Of a DNA stretch of 64,000 bases, positions 37,652 to 44,924 are shown piece by piece. Numbering within the stretch: position 1 is the first letter of the stretch; each line of letters starts with the position of its first letter. This stretch comes from Hyphomonadaceae bacterium (GTDB taxonomy: Bacteria; Pseudomonadota; Alphaproteobacteria; Caulobacterales; Hyphomonadaceae). The stretch lies in the NCBI GenBank assembly GCA_022844345.1, contig JALHLU010000002.1, positions 351,028-415,027 on the forward strand, in the 5' to 3' direction. The notes beneath the pieces are model-generated. The model was not told where the DNA came from. It worked only from the letters and a program-made list of their open reading frames with translations, and searched no databases. The translations under genes were made by a program, and so were the position numbers.

Positions 37652-38087
37652 AACCAGGATCAATCCACTGTACGCGATCCTTCGGGCGCCTGATCGGCTG
37701 GTCCCTGAATGGTTGATCGCCCTGCTCTGCCGCCTCGGTATCGCTGGCGTTTTCTTCCTGTCGGCGCGCACCAAGGTCGATGACGTGATCACGCTGAGGG
37801 AAGAGACGTTCACGCTGTTCACGTACGAGTACAACGTCCCCCTGCTGCCGCCAGACATTGCCGCCTACCTCGCCACTTACGCCGAGCATGGCCTGTCCAT
37901 CGCGCTCGCACTCGGATTGTTCACCCGCATCTCGGCGCTTGGGCTGTTGTTCATGACGGCGGTGATCCAGATCTTCGTCTACCCGGATGCATGGCCGACA
38001 CACCTCGTCTGGGCGGGGCCGCTGCTCTACCTCATCGGCCGCGGCGGCGGCGCTCTGGCGATCGATCGATTGCTCAAGATGCCATGA
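37641..38087 (+). CDS. DoxX family membrane protein
   Basis: The 148-aa protein has four membrane helices (LIALLCRLGIAGVFFLSA, LATYAEHGLSIALALGLF, ISALGLLFMTAVIQIFVYP, LVWAGPLLYLIGRGGGALAID) of the DoxX/SURF4-like type. DoxX proteins often accompany DUF692/DUF2063 pairs, perhaps as a redox or quinone-linked membrane component. The ATG at 37641 overlaps the bufC stop by 11 nt, so it belongs to the same transcript. Confidence 0.88.
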   Translation: MTTETRINPLYAILRAPDRLVPEWLIALLCRLGIAGVFFLSARTKVDDVITLREETFTLFTYEYNVPLLPPDIAAYLATYAEHGLSIALALGLFTRISALGLLFMTAVIQIFVYPDAWPTHLVWAGPLLYLIGRGGGALAIDRLLKMP

Positions 38088-38227
38088 CGTTGGCAGGGAT
38101 ATACACATCCAACTTGCGCCTGACATTGAACGGCGGGATTCCGGAGCGCCTTGGCGATTTCGGCGGGGTGCAGTTATGGTCATCCCTTCTGGGTGCCACG
38201 GTGGGTGGGCATCCGGGTATCGGGGGA

Positions 38228-38773
38228 ATGGCTGTGGAGGCGTTTGACGCGCCCCTCAAGGCTCTCATGCTGAAGGGCCTTGGCGGTGACGCTGCGGCCC
38301 ATGCCGAACTCTTGACCCGCATGGCTGTCCTCCTTCGCCGCTTCTTCGCACGCAAGCTCGGCGCGTCCGACCAGGACGTCGAAGACCTTGTGCAGGAAAC
38401 GCTTCTGGCCATTCACCTGAAGCGGGAGACTTGGGATTCGGCCCAGCCCTTCACGGCGTGGGCCTACGCCATCGCACGGTATCGCCTGATCGACCTCTAC
38501 CGGCGGCGCCGGGTTCGCCGCAGCGAGCCAATCGAGTCAGCCGAAGCGCTCTTTGCGGAAGAGGTTGGCGACAGCTCGGCCGGCGCCGATGTGGAGCGCC
38601 TGCTATCTGAATTGCCAGAGCGCCAGCGCGTCGTCCTGAAGGCGGTCAAGCTCGACGAACTCTCGACAGCGGAAGCTGCTGCCCGTACCGGCATGTCGGA
38701 AAGCGCCGTTAAGGTGAGTGTGCACAGATCGCTGAAAGCCCTGATGAGGAGGGTGCGCGATGAAGACAGATGA
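38228..38773 (+). CDS. sigF: ECF sigma factor (SigF-type)
   Basis: The 181-aa sigma has region 2 (about 45-110: DQDVEDLVQETLLAIHLKRETWDSAQPFTAWAYAIARYRLIDLYRRRRVRR in part) and region 4 (about 125-175, LPERQRVVLKAVKLDELSTAEAAARTGMSESAVKVSVHRSLKAL). Start 38228 with GGGGGA 2 nt upstream is preferred; the ATG at 38084 overlapping doxX would give an unusual 48-residue leader. Caulobacter SigF drives its own operon and responds to chromate, cadmium and copper-type stress. NrsF follows with a 14-nt overlap. Confidence 0.92.
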   Translation: MAVEAFDAPLKALMLKGLGGDAAAHAELLTRMAVLLRRFFARKLGASDQDVEDLVQETLLAIHLKRETWDSAQPFTAWAYAIARYRLIDLYRRRRVRRSEPIESAEALFAEEVGDSSAGADVERLLSELPERQRVVLKAVKLDELSTAEAAARTGMSESAVKVSVHRSLKALMRRVRDEDR

Positions 38774-39398
38774 CCTGATCGCGGTCATGGCGAACGACGC
38801 CAAACCCGCCGCTCGCTTTGCCATACCGCGCCGCCTCCTGCTCGTCGCCGCCGCCACAGCGCTTGCCGCTCTGGCAGTTCTCGTCCCATGGCTGGGCCTT
38901 CGCGATATGGGCCAGGCCGTGGCCGACAGCTCATACTGGATGAAGACGGTCTATACTGCGGCCCTCGGGCTTGGCGGATTCCTGCTCACCGAAAGGCTGG
39001 CGCGGCCGGGCTCTCGATCGGGCCGGGGGGCATTCGTCGCTCTGGCCGGCATCCTGGTGCTTGCGGCAATCGCGGTTGCACAGCTTGCCTCACTCTCCTC
39101 CGCAGAAATTTCCGCCGCCCTGCTCGGCTCGACCTGGGACACATGCCCATGGCGCATCGGCCTGCTTGCGCTGCCAGGCCTGCTCGCTGTTCTTCTTGTG
39201 ATGCGAAGGTTCGCGCCGACGCGGGCCGCGCTTGCGGGCGCCGCTGCAGGCCTGTTCGTCGGAGGGGTCGCAGCGACTGTCTATGGCCTGCACTGCGCAG
39301 AAACGTCGGCCGCATTCACGCTGTTCTGGTACACGGCCGGCATTGCACTCAGCACGATTGCTGGCGCTCTCGCCGGATGGCGAATCCTGCGGTGGTGA
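38760..39398 (+). CDS. nrsF: Anti-sigma factor NrsF (DUF1109)
   Basis: NrsF holds SigF at the inner membrane until metal or thiol stress. The 212-aa protein has about six hydrophobic segments starting near residue 24, and a short cytosolic N-terminus (MKTDDLIAVMANDAKPAARF). Two periplasmic-side cysteines, Cys129 (STWDTCPWRI) and Cys179 (YGLHCAETS), match the spacing of the conserved pair needed for signal response in Caulobacter NrsF (about 131 and 181). The start overlaps sigF by 14 nt. Confidence 0.9.
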   Translation: MKTDDLIAVMANDAKPAARFAIPRRLLLVAAATALAALAVLVPWLGLRDMGQAVADSSYWMKTVYTAALGLGGFLLTERLARPGSRSGRGAFVALAGILVLAAIAVAQLASLSSAEISAALLGSTWDTCPWRIGLLALPGLLAVLLVMRRFAPTRAALAGAAAGLFVGGVAATVYGLHCAETSAAFTLFWYTAGIALSTIAGALAGWRILRW

Positions 39399-39423
39399 CT
39401 GATTGCGTTGGTCGAAAAGTATC

Positions 39424-39453
39424 GAGGCCGGACCCGTCGGCTGGTCCGGCCTC
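39424..39453. terminator. Terminator-like hairpin between nrsF and the UrcA gene
   Basis: An 11-bp stem, GAGGCCGGACC (39424-39434) with GGTCCGGCCTC (39443-39453), closes an 8-nt loop between two convergent genes. On the minus strand it is followed by GATACTTTT. The plus-strand side has no T-run. Probably shared. Confidence 0.65.
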
Positions 39454-39479
39454 GCCTGCGCTGCAGAGAATCGGGGGGA

Positions 39480-39824
39480 TCAGCCGGCAGCGCGGGATTG
39501 GTAGGCTTGGACGACGGTCTGGGAGTCGAACTTGGCGATCGAGTCCTTCATCGTCGTTTCAATGCAGGAGTTCACCAGGCGGCGTTCGCTGACCGACATC
39601 TTGCGGTTTCCGTTACAGTAGCGGCGGACATCCTGCTCGAGCCTGACGAGAAGCGTCCCGGCCTGGTCAACCGTGGTCAGCTCGGTCGGGGAGTAGGTGA
39701 ACTGGAACGCGAAGGGGGCGTCGGGGCCGGGCTCAGCCAAGGCGGGACCGGACACGAAGCCCACGGTGAAGGCGCCGGCGATGACGGCGCAGGCGATCAG
39801 GTTTGTGGAGGCAGTTGTTTTCAT
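39480..39824 (-). CDS. UrcA family protein
   Basis: UrcA proteins are small secreted proteins of unknown role, common in Caulobacterales and Sphingomonads, with two conserved cysteines. The 114-aa protein has a signal peptide (TNLIACAVIAGAFTVGFVSGPALA) and the pattern TLLVRLEQDVRRYC...NSCIETTMKDSIAKF. Start 39824 has GGAGA 7 nt upstream; the longer frame to 40202 lacks support. A candidate promoter lies at 39909-39937. Confidence 0.85.
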   Translation of the reverse strand: MKTTASTNLIACAVIAGAFTVGFVSGPALAEPGPDAPFAFQFTYSPTELTTVDQAGTLLVRLEQDVRRYCNGNRKMSVSERRLVNSCIETTMKDSIAKFDSQTVVQAYQSRAAG

Positions 39825-39908
39825 TGTTATTCTCCAGATGGACACGGCTGTTGCTCTCTCGTCCCTCTCGCCCTGGCACCTGACCACCAGCATCGAAAGT
39901 CGATGATG

Positions 39909-39937
39909 TTTTATTGAATAACAATATGTCTCGTCAA
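39909..39937 (-). promoter_or_regulatory. Candidate promoter TTGACG-N17-ATAAAA
   Basis: The minus strand shows TTGACG (39937-39932) and ATAAAA (39914-39909), spaced by 17 bases in an AT-rich stretch rare for this region. It would drive the UrcA gene that starts at 39824, with a leader of about 75 nt. Confidence 0.5.
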
Positions 39938-39981
39938 GGGTACAAATGGGGCCAGTTGGAGGCGTGGCCCGATGAAGACCC

Positions 39982-40022
39982 CGAAAACAAAGCAAAACGC
40001 CCGGAGCTGACGCCCCGGGCGT
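39982..40022 (-). terminator. Rho-independent terminator
   Basis: The minus-strand stem AACGCCCGG with CCGGGCGTT (39995-40003 and 40014-40022) is followed by a T-rich tail TTGCTTTGTTTT. It lies 26 nt beyond the stop of the second UrcA-like gene. Confidence 0.8.
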
Positions 40023-40048
40023 TCGAAATGAGCCTCGTGGTTCGGCGC

Positions 40049-40351
40049 TTACTTCGCCGCGACGACCAGAGCGGTTTGTGATTCGCGGCCGGCGTAGAGC
40101 CCGGTCGGATCCTGCTTCGCCACTTGGGCGCGCGTATCCTTCAGGCAGGCCAGATGCGTGTAATAGGCGATGCCCACCACCGGGCCGGTCTCTTTGCGGC
40201 AAACCTGCTTCACCGCCTTTTCGAGGCTGGCGACGTAAATTGCCGCTTCCTCGACGGAAACCGGCAACTTGGGCGTCGACACCGTGACAGGGTCAGCGTG
40301 CGCCACCGAGGCCGCAAAGAGGCTGGCGGCGAAAATCATCATACGTTTCAT
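40049..40351 (-). CDS. UrcA-like small exported protein
   Basis: The 100-aa protein has a signal peptide (MKRMMIFAASLFAASVAHA) and a mature core with VSVEEAAIYVASLEKAVKQVC...THLACLKDTRAQVAK. This keeps the UrcA layout of two cysteines separated by about 20 residues and a helical end. Start 40351 is chosen for the signal peptide; the longer frame to 40477 is unlikely. With the preceding gene it forms a tandem pair of similar design, each with its own promoter. Confidence 0.75.
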   Translation of the reverse strand: MKRMMIFAASLFAASVAHADPVTVSTPKLPVSVEEAAIYVASLEKAVKQVCRKETGPVVGIAYYTHLACLKDTRAQVAKQDPTGLYAGRESQTALVVAAK

Positions 40352-40449
40352 TGGTCTATTTCTCCGGGTTGTCGTTTGAACGTGCCTACTCAACCGACCC
40401 TGGAGCGTTTCCCTCTGCACGATTCGTTCGCTATTGTGCAGTTGCGAAC

Positions 40450-40477
40450 AGAATATGCTGCAGCGCACTCCAGTCAA
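40450..40477 (-). promoter_or_regulatory. Candidate promoter TTGACT-N16-TATTCT
   Basis: On the minus strand TTGACT (40477-40472) and TATTCT (40455-40450) are spaced by 16 bases, about 100 nt before the UrcA-like start at 40351. Confidence 0.4.
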
Positions 40478-40541
40478 TTGCCCTTACGAAAACTCTGCGT
40501 AACCGGATGACCTTCGCCGCCGCGCGGGGCAGCATTGCCTG

Positions 40542-41543
40542 ATGAATGACCGAACCATGCACGCCATCGTCTGCGAGGCCCTGGCGGCCGACTTTTCGGG
40601 AGTCGCCCTGCGCCGGCTTCCCGTGCCCGAACCCGGCCCCGGCGAAGTCCGGGTCCGCGTCGAGGCCGCGAGCCTCAACTTCCCCGACCTTCTGATGCTC
40701 AAGGGCGAATACCAGTTCAAGCCGGATCCCCCGTTCACCGTTGGGATGGACCTGGCCGGGGTGATCGATGCACTCGGCGAAGGTGTTTCCGGTCTGACCC
40801 TGGGCCAGCGCGTAGCCGGAGGCGCGAAAACCGGCGCATTCGCGGAGTTTGCAGTCTGCCCTGCAAGCAGCCTTCATCCTGTTCCCGATGCCATGGCCTC
40901 GCGAATGGCCGCCGCCTACCCGGCCGCCTACACGACGGCATGCGTCTCGCTGATTGAAAGGGGACAGCTGAAAGCGGGCGAGACCCTTCTGGTGCACGGC
41001 GCATCCGGTGGCGTCGGCATGGCAGCGATGGATGTCGGGCGGCTGCTCGGCGCGCGGGTGATCGCAACGACGGCGTCTGCGGACAAGGCGAACGCCTTCC
41101 GCCTCGCAGGCGCGGACAAGGTGATCGTGCTCGGGTCAAAACCCGGCGACGCATTCCGCGAGGAGGTGAAGCGCCTCACCCAGGATCGTGGCGCCGACGT
41201 GATCTTCGATCCGGTAGGCGGCGACGTATTCGATGAATCGACCCGCTGCATCGCCTTCAACGGCCGCCTGCTTGTCATCGGGTTTGCAGGGGGACGCATC
41301 GCCAGCGTCAACACCAACATCCCGCTGATCAAGGGCTTCTCGGTCATCGGCGTGCGCGCTGGCGAATATGGCCGCCGCCTCCCCGAGCGCGGCCGCATCG
41401 TCCGCGACCTGATCTGGCAATGGGCGGCAGAGGGCAAGACGCGCCCCACCGTTTTTGCGGAGTTGCCACTGACGCGCTGGCGCGAAGCATTCGATCTGAT
41501 GCGCGATCGCCGCCTCGTTGGTAAAGTAATCCTGCACCCCTAG
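40542..41543 (+). CDS. NADPH:quinone oxidoreductase, zinc-independent MDR family
   Basis: The 333-aa medium-chain reductase has the GroES-like N-domain (PGPGEVRVRVEAASLNFPDLLMLKGEYQFKPDPPFTVGMDLAGVI, landmark) and the nucleotide motif LLVHGASGGVGMAAMDVGRLLGARVIATTASADKA. The Zn ligands of alcohol dehydrogenases are absent, as in QorA/zeta-crystallin types, which reduce quinones or enoyl substrates with NADPH. It is a monocistronic gene. Confidence 0.92.
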   Translation: MNDRTMHAIVCEALAADFSGVALRRLPVPEPGPGEVRVRVEAASLNFPDLLMLKGEYQFKPDPPFTVGMDLAGVIDALGEGVSGLTLGQRVAGGAKTGAFAEFAVCPASSLHPVPDAMASRMAAAYPAAYTTACVSLIERGQLKAGETLLVHGASGGVGMAAMDVGRLLGARVIATTASADKANAFRLAGADKVIVLGSKPGDAFREEVKRLTQDRGADVIFDPVGGDVFDESTRCIAFNGRLLVIGFAGGRIASVNTNIPLIKGFSVIGVRAGEYGRRLPERGRIVRDLIWQWAAEGKTRPTVFAELPLTRWREAFDLMRDRRLVGKVILHP

Positions 41544-41576
41544 CGCCTACGCCCTTGGCCAGATGGACCCCGCGCG

Positions 41577-41912
41577 ATGATCCGTAAACGCAAAAACCAA
41601 TTCTTGTTGGAGCTGCTCGGCGTAGCCGCTCGTTCCTACATTCTTTGGTCGGCGCGCGTTTTGATCATCTCTTGGTATGTGTATTTCATGGTCCATACGG
41701 ACATCAGAGGCGGCGGATACTTCGCTATTGCGATAGCGCTTCTGTCGATTTTTGGATTGATCCAGCTGATCGAACTGATCGCCGGATTTGCGGGGCTGAA
41801 GGATCAGGCGCCGCGACCTGAGCCGCAGGACTGGCCGCCTACCTCTTCCAACCCGCCAGCACGCTATCCGCCGCCGCGTCGAGTTCGGCGTCGGTCCATT
41901 TGCGGCCCTTGA
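41577..41912 (+). CDS. Putative small membrane protein
   Basis: Residues 20-75 form two hydrophobic segments (LWSARVLIISWYVYFMV; YFAIAIALLSIFGLIQLIELIAGF). The C-terminal part, rich in Pro and Arg, overlaps the 3' end of the tetR-family gene by 74 nt on the opposite strand. It begins 33 nt after the oxidoreductase on the same strand. Not recognised; the N-terminal part is plausible, and the overlapping tail may be spurious. Confidence 0.4.
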   Translation: MIRKRKNQFLLELLGVAARSYILWSARVLIISWYVYFMVHTDIRGGGYFAIAIALLSIFGLIQLIELIAGFAGLKDQAPRPEPQDWPPTSSNPPARYPPPRRVRRRSICGP

Positions 41913-42417
41913 TCTCGGCTTTCAGCAGGTAGGCAATCGGCGCCATGAACAGGCTGCCGAGGAGGTCCGGGGGAAGGTTCTTGAAATCGCCCGAGGCGAT
42001 GCCGGCCTTGCGCAGGTCGTTCACCATGCGGCCAACGGCGCGGCCGGCCTCGCCGCCTTCGCGCTCGGCCAGCGCGGATTCGGCAAAGCGCTGACCAAAG
42101 GCGAACGCATCCTTGTTGGCGCGATAGGCGAGGTAGATGACCTTCCACGTCTGCTTGAGCCGCTCCGGCGGCGCCATCGACGTATCCAGACTCTCGCCCG
42201 CATCGAGGAAGACTTCCTGCTTCATCTGGCGATACGCCGCGATAAGGAGGTCGTCCTTGCTCTCGAAATGCCGGTAGAGCGTGCCCTCGGCAACACCTGC
42301 CTCGGCGGCGATGGCGGCCGTTGTGGCCGCAGCCATGCCATCGCGCGAGACGATGCGGGCGGCGGCCTGCATCAGTTTCGCGCGCGTGGCCGCGCCGAGA
42401 GCTGTAACCGTGTTCAT
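41839..42417 (-). CDS. TetR-family transcriptional regulator
   Basis: The 192-aa repressor-type protein has an N-terminal helix-turn-helix (AARIVSRDGMAAATTAAIAAEAGVAEGTLYRHFESKDDLL in part, about 22-60) followed by a ligand-binding domain with an Ala/Leu-rich dimer core. The ligand and targets are unknown. It is divergent to the DUF429 gene, 91 nt away, which is a natural candidate target. Start 42417 (ATG, GCAGG close upstream) is preferred to TTG 42435. Confidence 0.9.
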   Translation of the reverse strand: MNTVTALGAATRAKLMQAAARIVSRDGMAAATTAAIAAEAGVAEGTLYRHFESKDDLLIAAYRQMKQEVFLDAGESLDTSMAPPERLKQTWKVIYLAYRANKDAFAFGQRFAESALAEREGGEAGRAVGRMVNDLRKAGIASGDFKNLPPDLLGSLFMAPIAYLLKAEIKGRKWTDAELDAAADSVLAGWKR

Positions 42418-42508
42418 CCTGCAAAGCGCCTGCAATGAGCGGGCCTGTCAAGATTTCATGGCGGCCTGCGGCATTGGCGGCAGGGCCATTCGCGTTCACC
42501 CTGATGCC

Positions 42509-43315
42509 ATGAGCGAGGCGCGATTCCTTGGGATCGACTTTTCCGGCGCAGCCGCCCCGTGGCGGCCCACCTGCGCCCGGCCGACCGTCTGGATCGCCTC
42601 CATCGATGGACCTCGCCTGGTCGAGCTTCTGCCTGTGCAACGGCTTCCCGGCCTCGGCGACCCGTTCGAGCGGCTGGTGGACCTGCTTGCAGAGGGCCGC
42701 TATCGCGCCGCCGGGATCGATGCGCCTTTTGCCCTGCCCGAACGCCACATGCCGCAGGAGGGACATACGCGGCTATTGGAGGATCTGGCTGCCATGCTGC
42801 CTGCAGCTGACCGTCCCTTTCCGCGGGGCGCAGCCCTCCTCGATTATGCGCGGCGGCGCGCGCCGCTGGCCTCGCCCAAGCCGGCGCGAGAGACCGAGCG
42901 CCTGCATGGCGCGACCCGCTCGACACTTTGGAATGGCGCGAGGCCCGGGGCCCCGTTCGCGGCTGCCTGCCTGACTCTGCTTGCACGCGCGAGACGCCCG
43001 GTCTGGCCGTGGAAAGATGCGCAGGGGATGCTGGTGGAAGCGTTTCCCGCTGCACAGTTGCGCGCGTGGGGTCTGCCCGCCGCGAACTACGCTTCGCCCG
43101 AGGACAGAAAGACGCGTGCGTCCATCGTCGCCCACCTTGAAGAAACCAGGCGCCTGATCGTGGATCCTGCGGATCGCAGGCAGATGCTCGCGTCGGCTGA
43201 TGCACTCGATGCTGTTCTCGCGGCTTTCGGCGCCCGGGCTGCCGCCAACCGTACGCTGCTTCACGAGAAGCCGCCGAACTGGCGGATCGAAGGCGCGATA
43301 GCGGTGCATGCCTGA
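42509..43315 (+). CDS. DUF429 family protein (RNase H-like fold)
   Basis: The 268-aa protein begins FLGIDFSGA and has PTVWIASIDG, RLPGLGDPFERLVDLL, AAGIDAPFALPE, and an ending LIVDPADRRQMLASADALDAVLAAFGARAA. The Gly-Ile-Asp start and conserved D-A-L-D-A motif are like the DUF429 group, whose members are predicted RNase H-like nucleases. Function unknown. A longer start (42281) would run into the tetR gene and is rejected. Confidence 0.78.
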   Translation: MSEARFLGIDFSGAAAPWRPTCARPTVWIASIDGPRLVELLPVQRLPGLGDPFERLVDLLAEGRYRAAGIDAPFALPERHMPQEGHTRLLEDLAAMLPAADRPFPRGAALLDYARRRAPLASPKPARETERLHGATRSTLWNGARPGAPFAAACLTLLARARRPVWPWKDAQGMLVEAFPAAQLRAWGLPAANYASPEDRKTRASIVAHLEETRRLIVDPADRRQMLASADALDAVLAAFGARAAANRTLLHEKPPNWRIEGAIAVHA

Positions 43316-43345
43316 CCACCTGAACCGGAGCGGAAAGTTCACGTC

Positions 43346-43786
43346 ATGACGATAACCATCCGGCCACTGACGGCTGCCGATCGCGAGCAATGGCTGGCGC
43401 TGTGGCATGGCTATCTCACTTTCTACGAAAGCGCGGTGCCTGGCGATGTCACCGATCTCACCTGGTCGCGCATTCTCGATCCGGAAGCTCCGATCCACGG
43501 TGTTTGCGCAGATGACGGCAACGGGAAGCTGCTTGGCATCGTGCATTACCTCTTCCATCCCGTAACATGGGCGGCCGGACCACGCTGCTATCTTGAGGAC
43601 CTGTTCACGGCGCCTGAAGCGCGCGGGCGTGGCGTTGGCCGCGCGCTGATCGAGGCGGTCTACGCAGCAGCGGACACGCGCGGCGCGGATCAGGTCTACT
43701 GGCTGACGCAGGAGTTCAACGCGACTGCGCGCCGGCTCTACGACCAGGTGGCGCAAGCCACGCCCTTCATGAAGTATCGCCGCTAA
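43346..43786 (+). CDS. GNAT family N-acetyltransferase
   Basis: The 146-aa protein has the GNAT fold with CYLEDLFTAPEARGRGVGRALIEAVYAAA: the RxxGxG/A motif reads ARGRGVGRAL. The first part RPLTAADREQWLALWHGYLTFY is typical of the family. Substrate unknown. It lies 30 nt downstream of DUF429 and 141 nt upstream of the LuxI-type gene. Confidence 0.88.
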   Translation: MTITIRPLTAADREQWLALWHGYLTFYESAVPGDVTDLTWSRILDPEAPIHGVCADDGNGKLLGIVHYLFHPVTWAAGPRCYLEDLFTAPEARGRGVGRALIEAVYAAADTRGADQVYWLTQEFNATARRLYDQVAQATPFMKYRR

Positions 43787-43830
43787 CGCACCGGCGCGAT
43801 TGCCGCCGTTTCCGAAATTACAACTTGCGG

Positions 43831-43859
43831 TTGCGTTTGCAGATTTTCGGTACGATACT
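43831..43859 (+). promoter_or_regulatory. Candidate promoter TTGCGT-N17-GATACT
   Basis: TTGCGT (43831-43836) and GATACT (43854-43859) have optimal 17-nt spacing, about 70 nt before the LuxI-type start. No 20-nt lux-box dyad was seen nearby. Confidence 0.4.
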
Positions 43860-43927
43860 GCTGGCATCTGATTGATCGTGACGGCGGAGCGGCGCGACGG
43901 GCCCACCGCCGGGTTGGGGATACCGCG

Positions 43928-44833
43928 ATGATTCACGCCGTTACGTTGGCGAACCAGCACCTGTATGCCCGGCAGCTGGACCAGATGTTTCGCATGCGAC
44001 ACGCCTTCTACATCGAAGGCCAAGGATGGGCGGGGCTCACATCCCAGGACGGCAAGGAGACGGACGAGTTCGACGACGAGCACGCCGTCTATCTCATGAG
44101 CCTTGATCCCTTCGGCGATGTGGCTGCATCCGTGCGGTTGAACCCGACGCAGGGGCCAACGCTCCTCAAGAAGTTCGCCGACTGGTCCGACGAAGCCCTG
44201 CCTGAGCTGGACAGTGTTTGGGATATTTCGCGCTGGATCGCCGCGCCGCAACACCGCCGCGCCAGCAATCCGCGCTGGCCGTCAAATCACCAGCGCGAAC
44301 TCATGATCGGTATTCTCGAGTTCTGCCTGTCGCGCGGGCTCACCCATCTCACCATGCTGGCGGAGAAGCGCCTGGCCGAACGCATCGCCGCCTATGGCTG
44401 GCCGCTGCGCTATCTCGGCGCCCCGCGCGAGTACGAGGGCGGCAAGGGCATCGCCGTCGCCGCAGAGATCGAGCTTGGCCAGCACGTCCTCGCGCTGACG
44501 CAGGCAAAGACTGGCGTGGCTCGCGGGATGCTATTCGAGATTGATCAAGCGAGAACAGATGGAAACGGGCCAACGGCACGACCGGTGCTCGCATCGGCCC
44601 AGCTTCGAGATCTTGTTGCCGAGATCGGGTTCGAGCCGTTGCGCCGCTTCGTCAGGGCGCTGGCAAGCGATCTTGGTGGAACCGAGGATCGGCCACGCGC
44701 CATTGAGCTTGTGAGCGCCATCAACCGGCTCATCGAGGCAGCAGGCGCATCGCTGGAAGGCGAAGCTGGCGGACAGAAGGTGGCCGCGCCTCAAGAACTA
44801 CAGCAGCGTACGCGCCCCGCCGCGGCCAGCTGA
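43928..44833 (+). CDS. LuxI-type acyl-homoserine-lactone synthase, orphan, with C-terminal extension
   Basis: The catalytic core (about 1-205) has the conserved set: Arg24 and Phe27 (RMRHAFY), Trp34 (GQGWAG), Asp46 and Asp49 (ETDEFDDEHA), Arg70 (AASVRLNPT), Asp99 in the place of the usual Glu and Arg102 (VWDISRWIA). It should make an acyl-homoserine lactone from SAM and acyl-ACP. The protein is 301 aa, about 85-95 residues longer than typical LuxI. The extra part (about 210-301) is helical, then disordered and Gln/Pro/Ala-rich at the end. No luxR gene lies in the window. An upstream promoter is listed. Confidence 0.87.
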   Translation: MIHAVTLANQHLYARQLDQMFRMRHAFYIEGQGWAGLTSQDGKETDEFDDEHAVYLMSLDPFGDVAASVRLNPTQGPTLLKKFADWSDEALPELDSVWDISRWIAAPQHRRASNPRWPSNHQRELMIGILEFCLSRGLTHLTMLAEKRLAERIAAYGWPLRYLGAPREYEGGKGIAVAAEIELGQHVLALTQAKTGVARGMLFEIDQARTDGNGPTARPVLASAQLRDLVAEIGFEPLRRFVRALASDLGGTEDRPRAIELVSAINRLIEAAGASLEGEAGGQKVAAPQELQQRTRPAAAS

Positions 44834-44861
44834 GATTCTCGCATACCACGAACACTCGAGC

Positions 44862-44896
44862 CCAAAAGGAAACAGCCCGGTCTTTCGACCGGGCTG
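44862..44896 (-). terminator. Rho-independent terminator of the OmpA gene
   Basis: A perfect 10-bp stem CAGCCCGGTC (44873-44882) with GACCGGGCTG (44887-44896), loop TTTC on the plus strand. On the minus strand it runs into TTTCCTTTT. It lies 29 nt beyond the stop of the OmpA-type gene. Confidence 0.88.
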
Positions 44897-44924
44897 CATC
44901 TTCACTCAGAGCGACTGACCGATA

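Noticed and set aside
43787-43927. lux box before the LuxI-type gene
   Set aside because: No 20-nt dyad of the ACCTGT...ACAGGT type is present.
42773-44254. 493-aa minus-strand frame opposite DUF429, GNAT and the LuxI-type gene
   Set aside because: It crosses three well-supported genes and has no recognisable domain.
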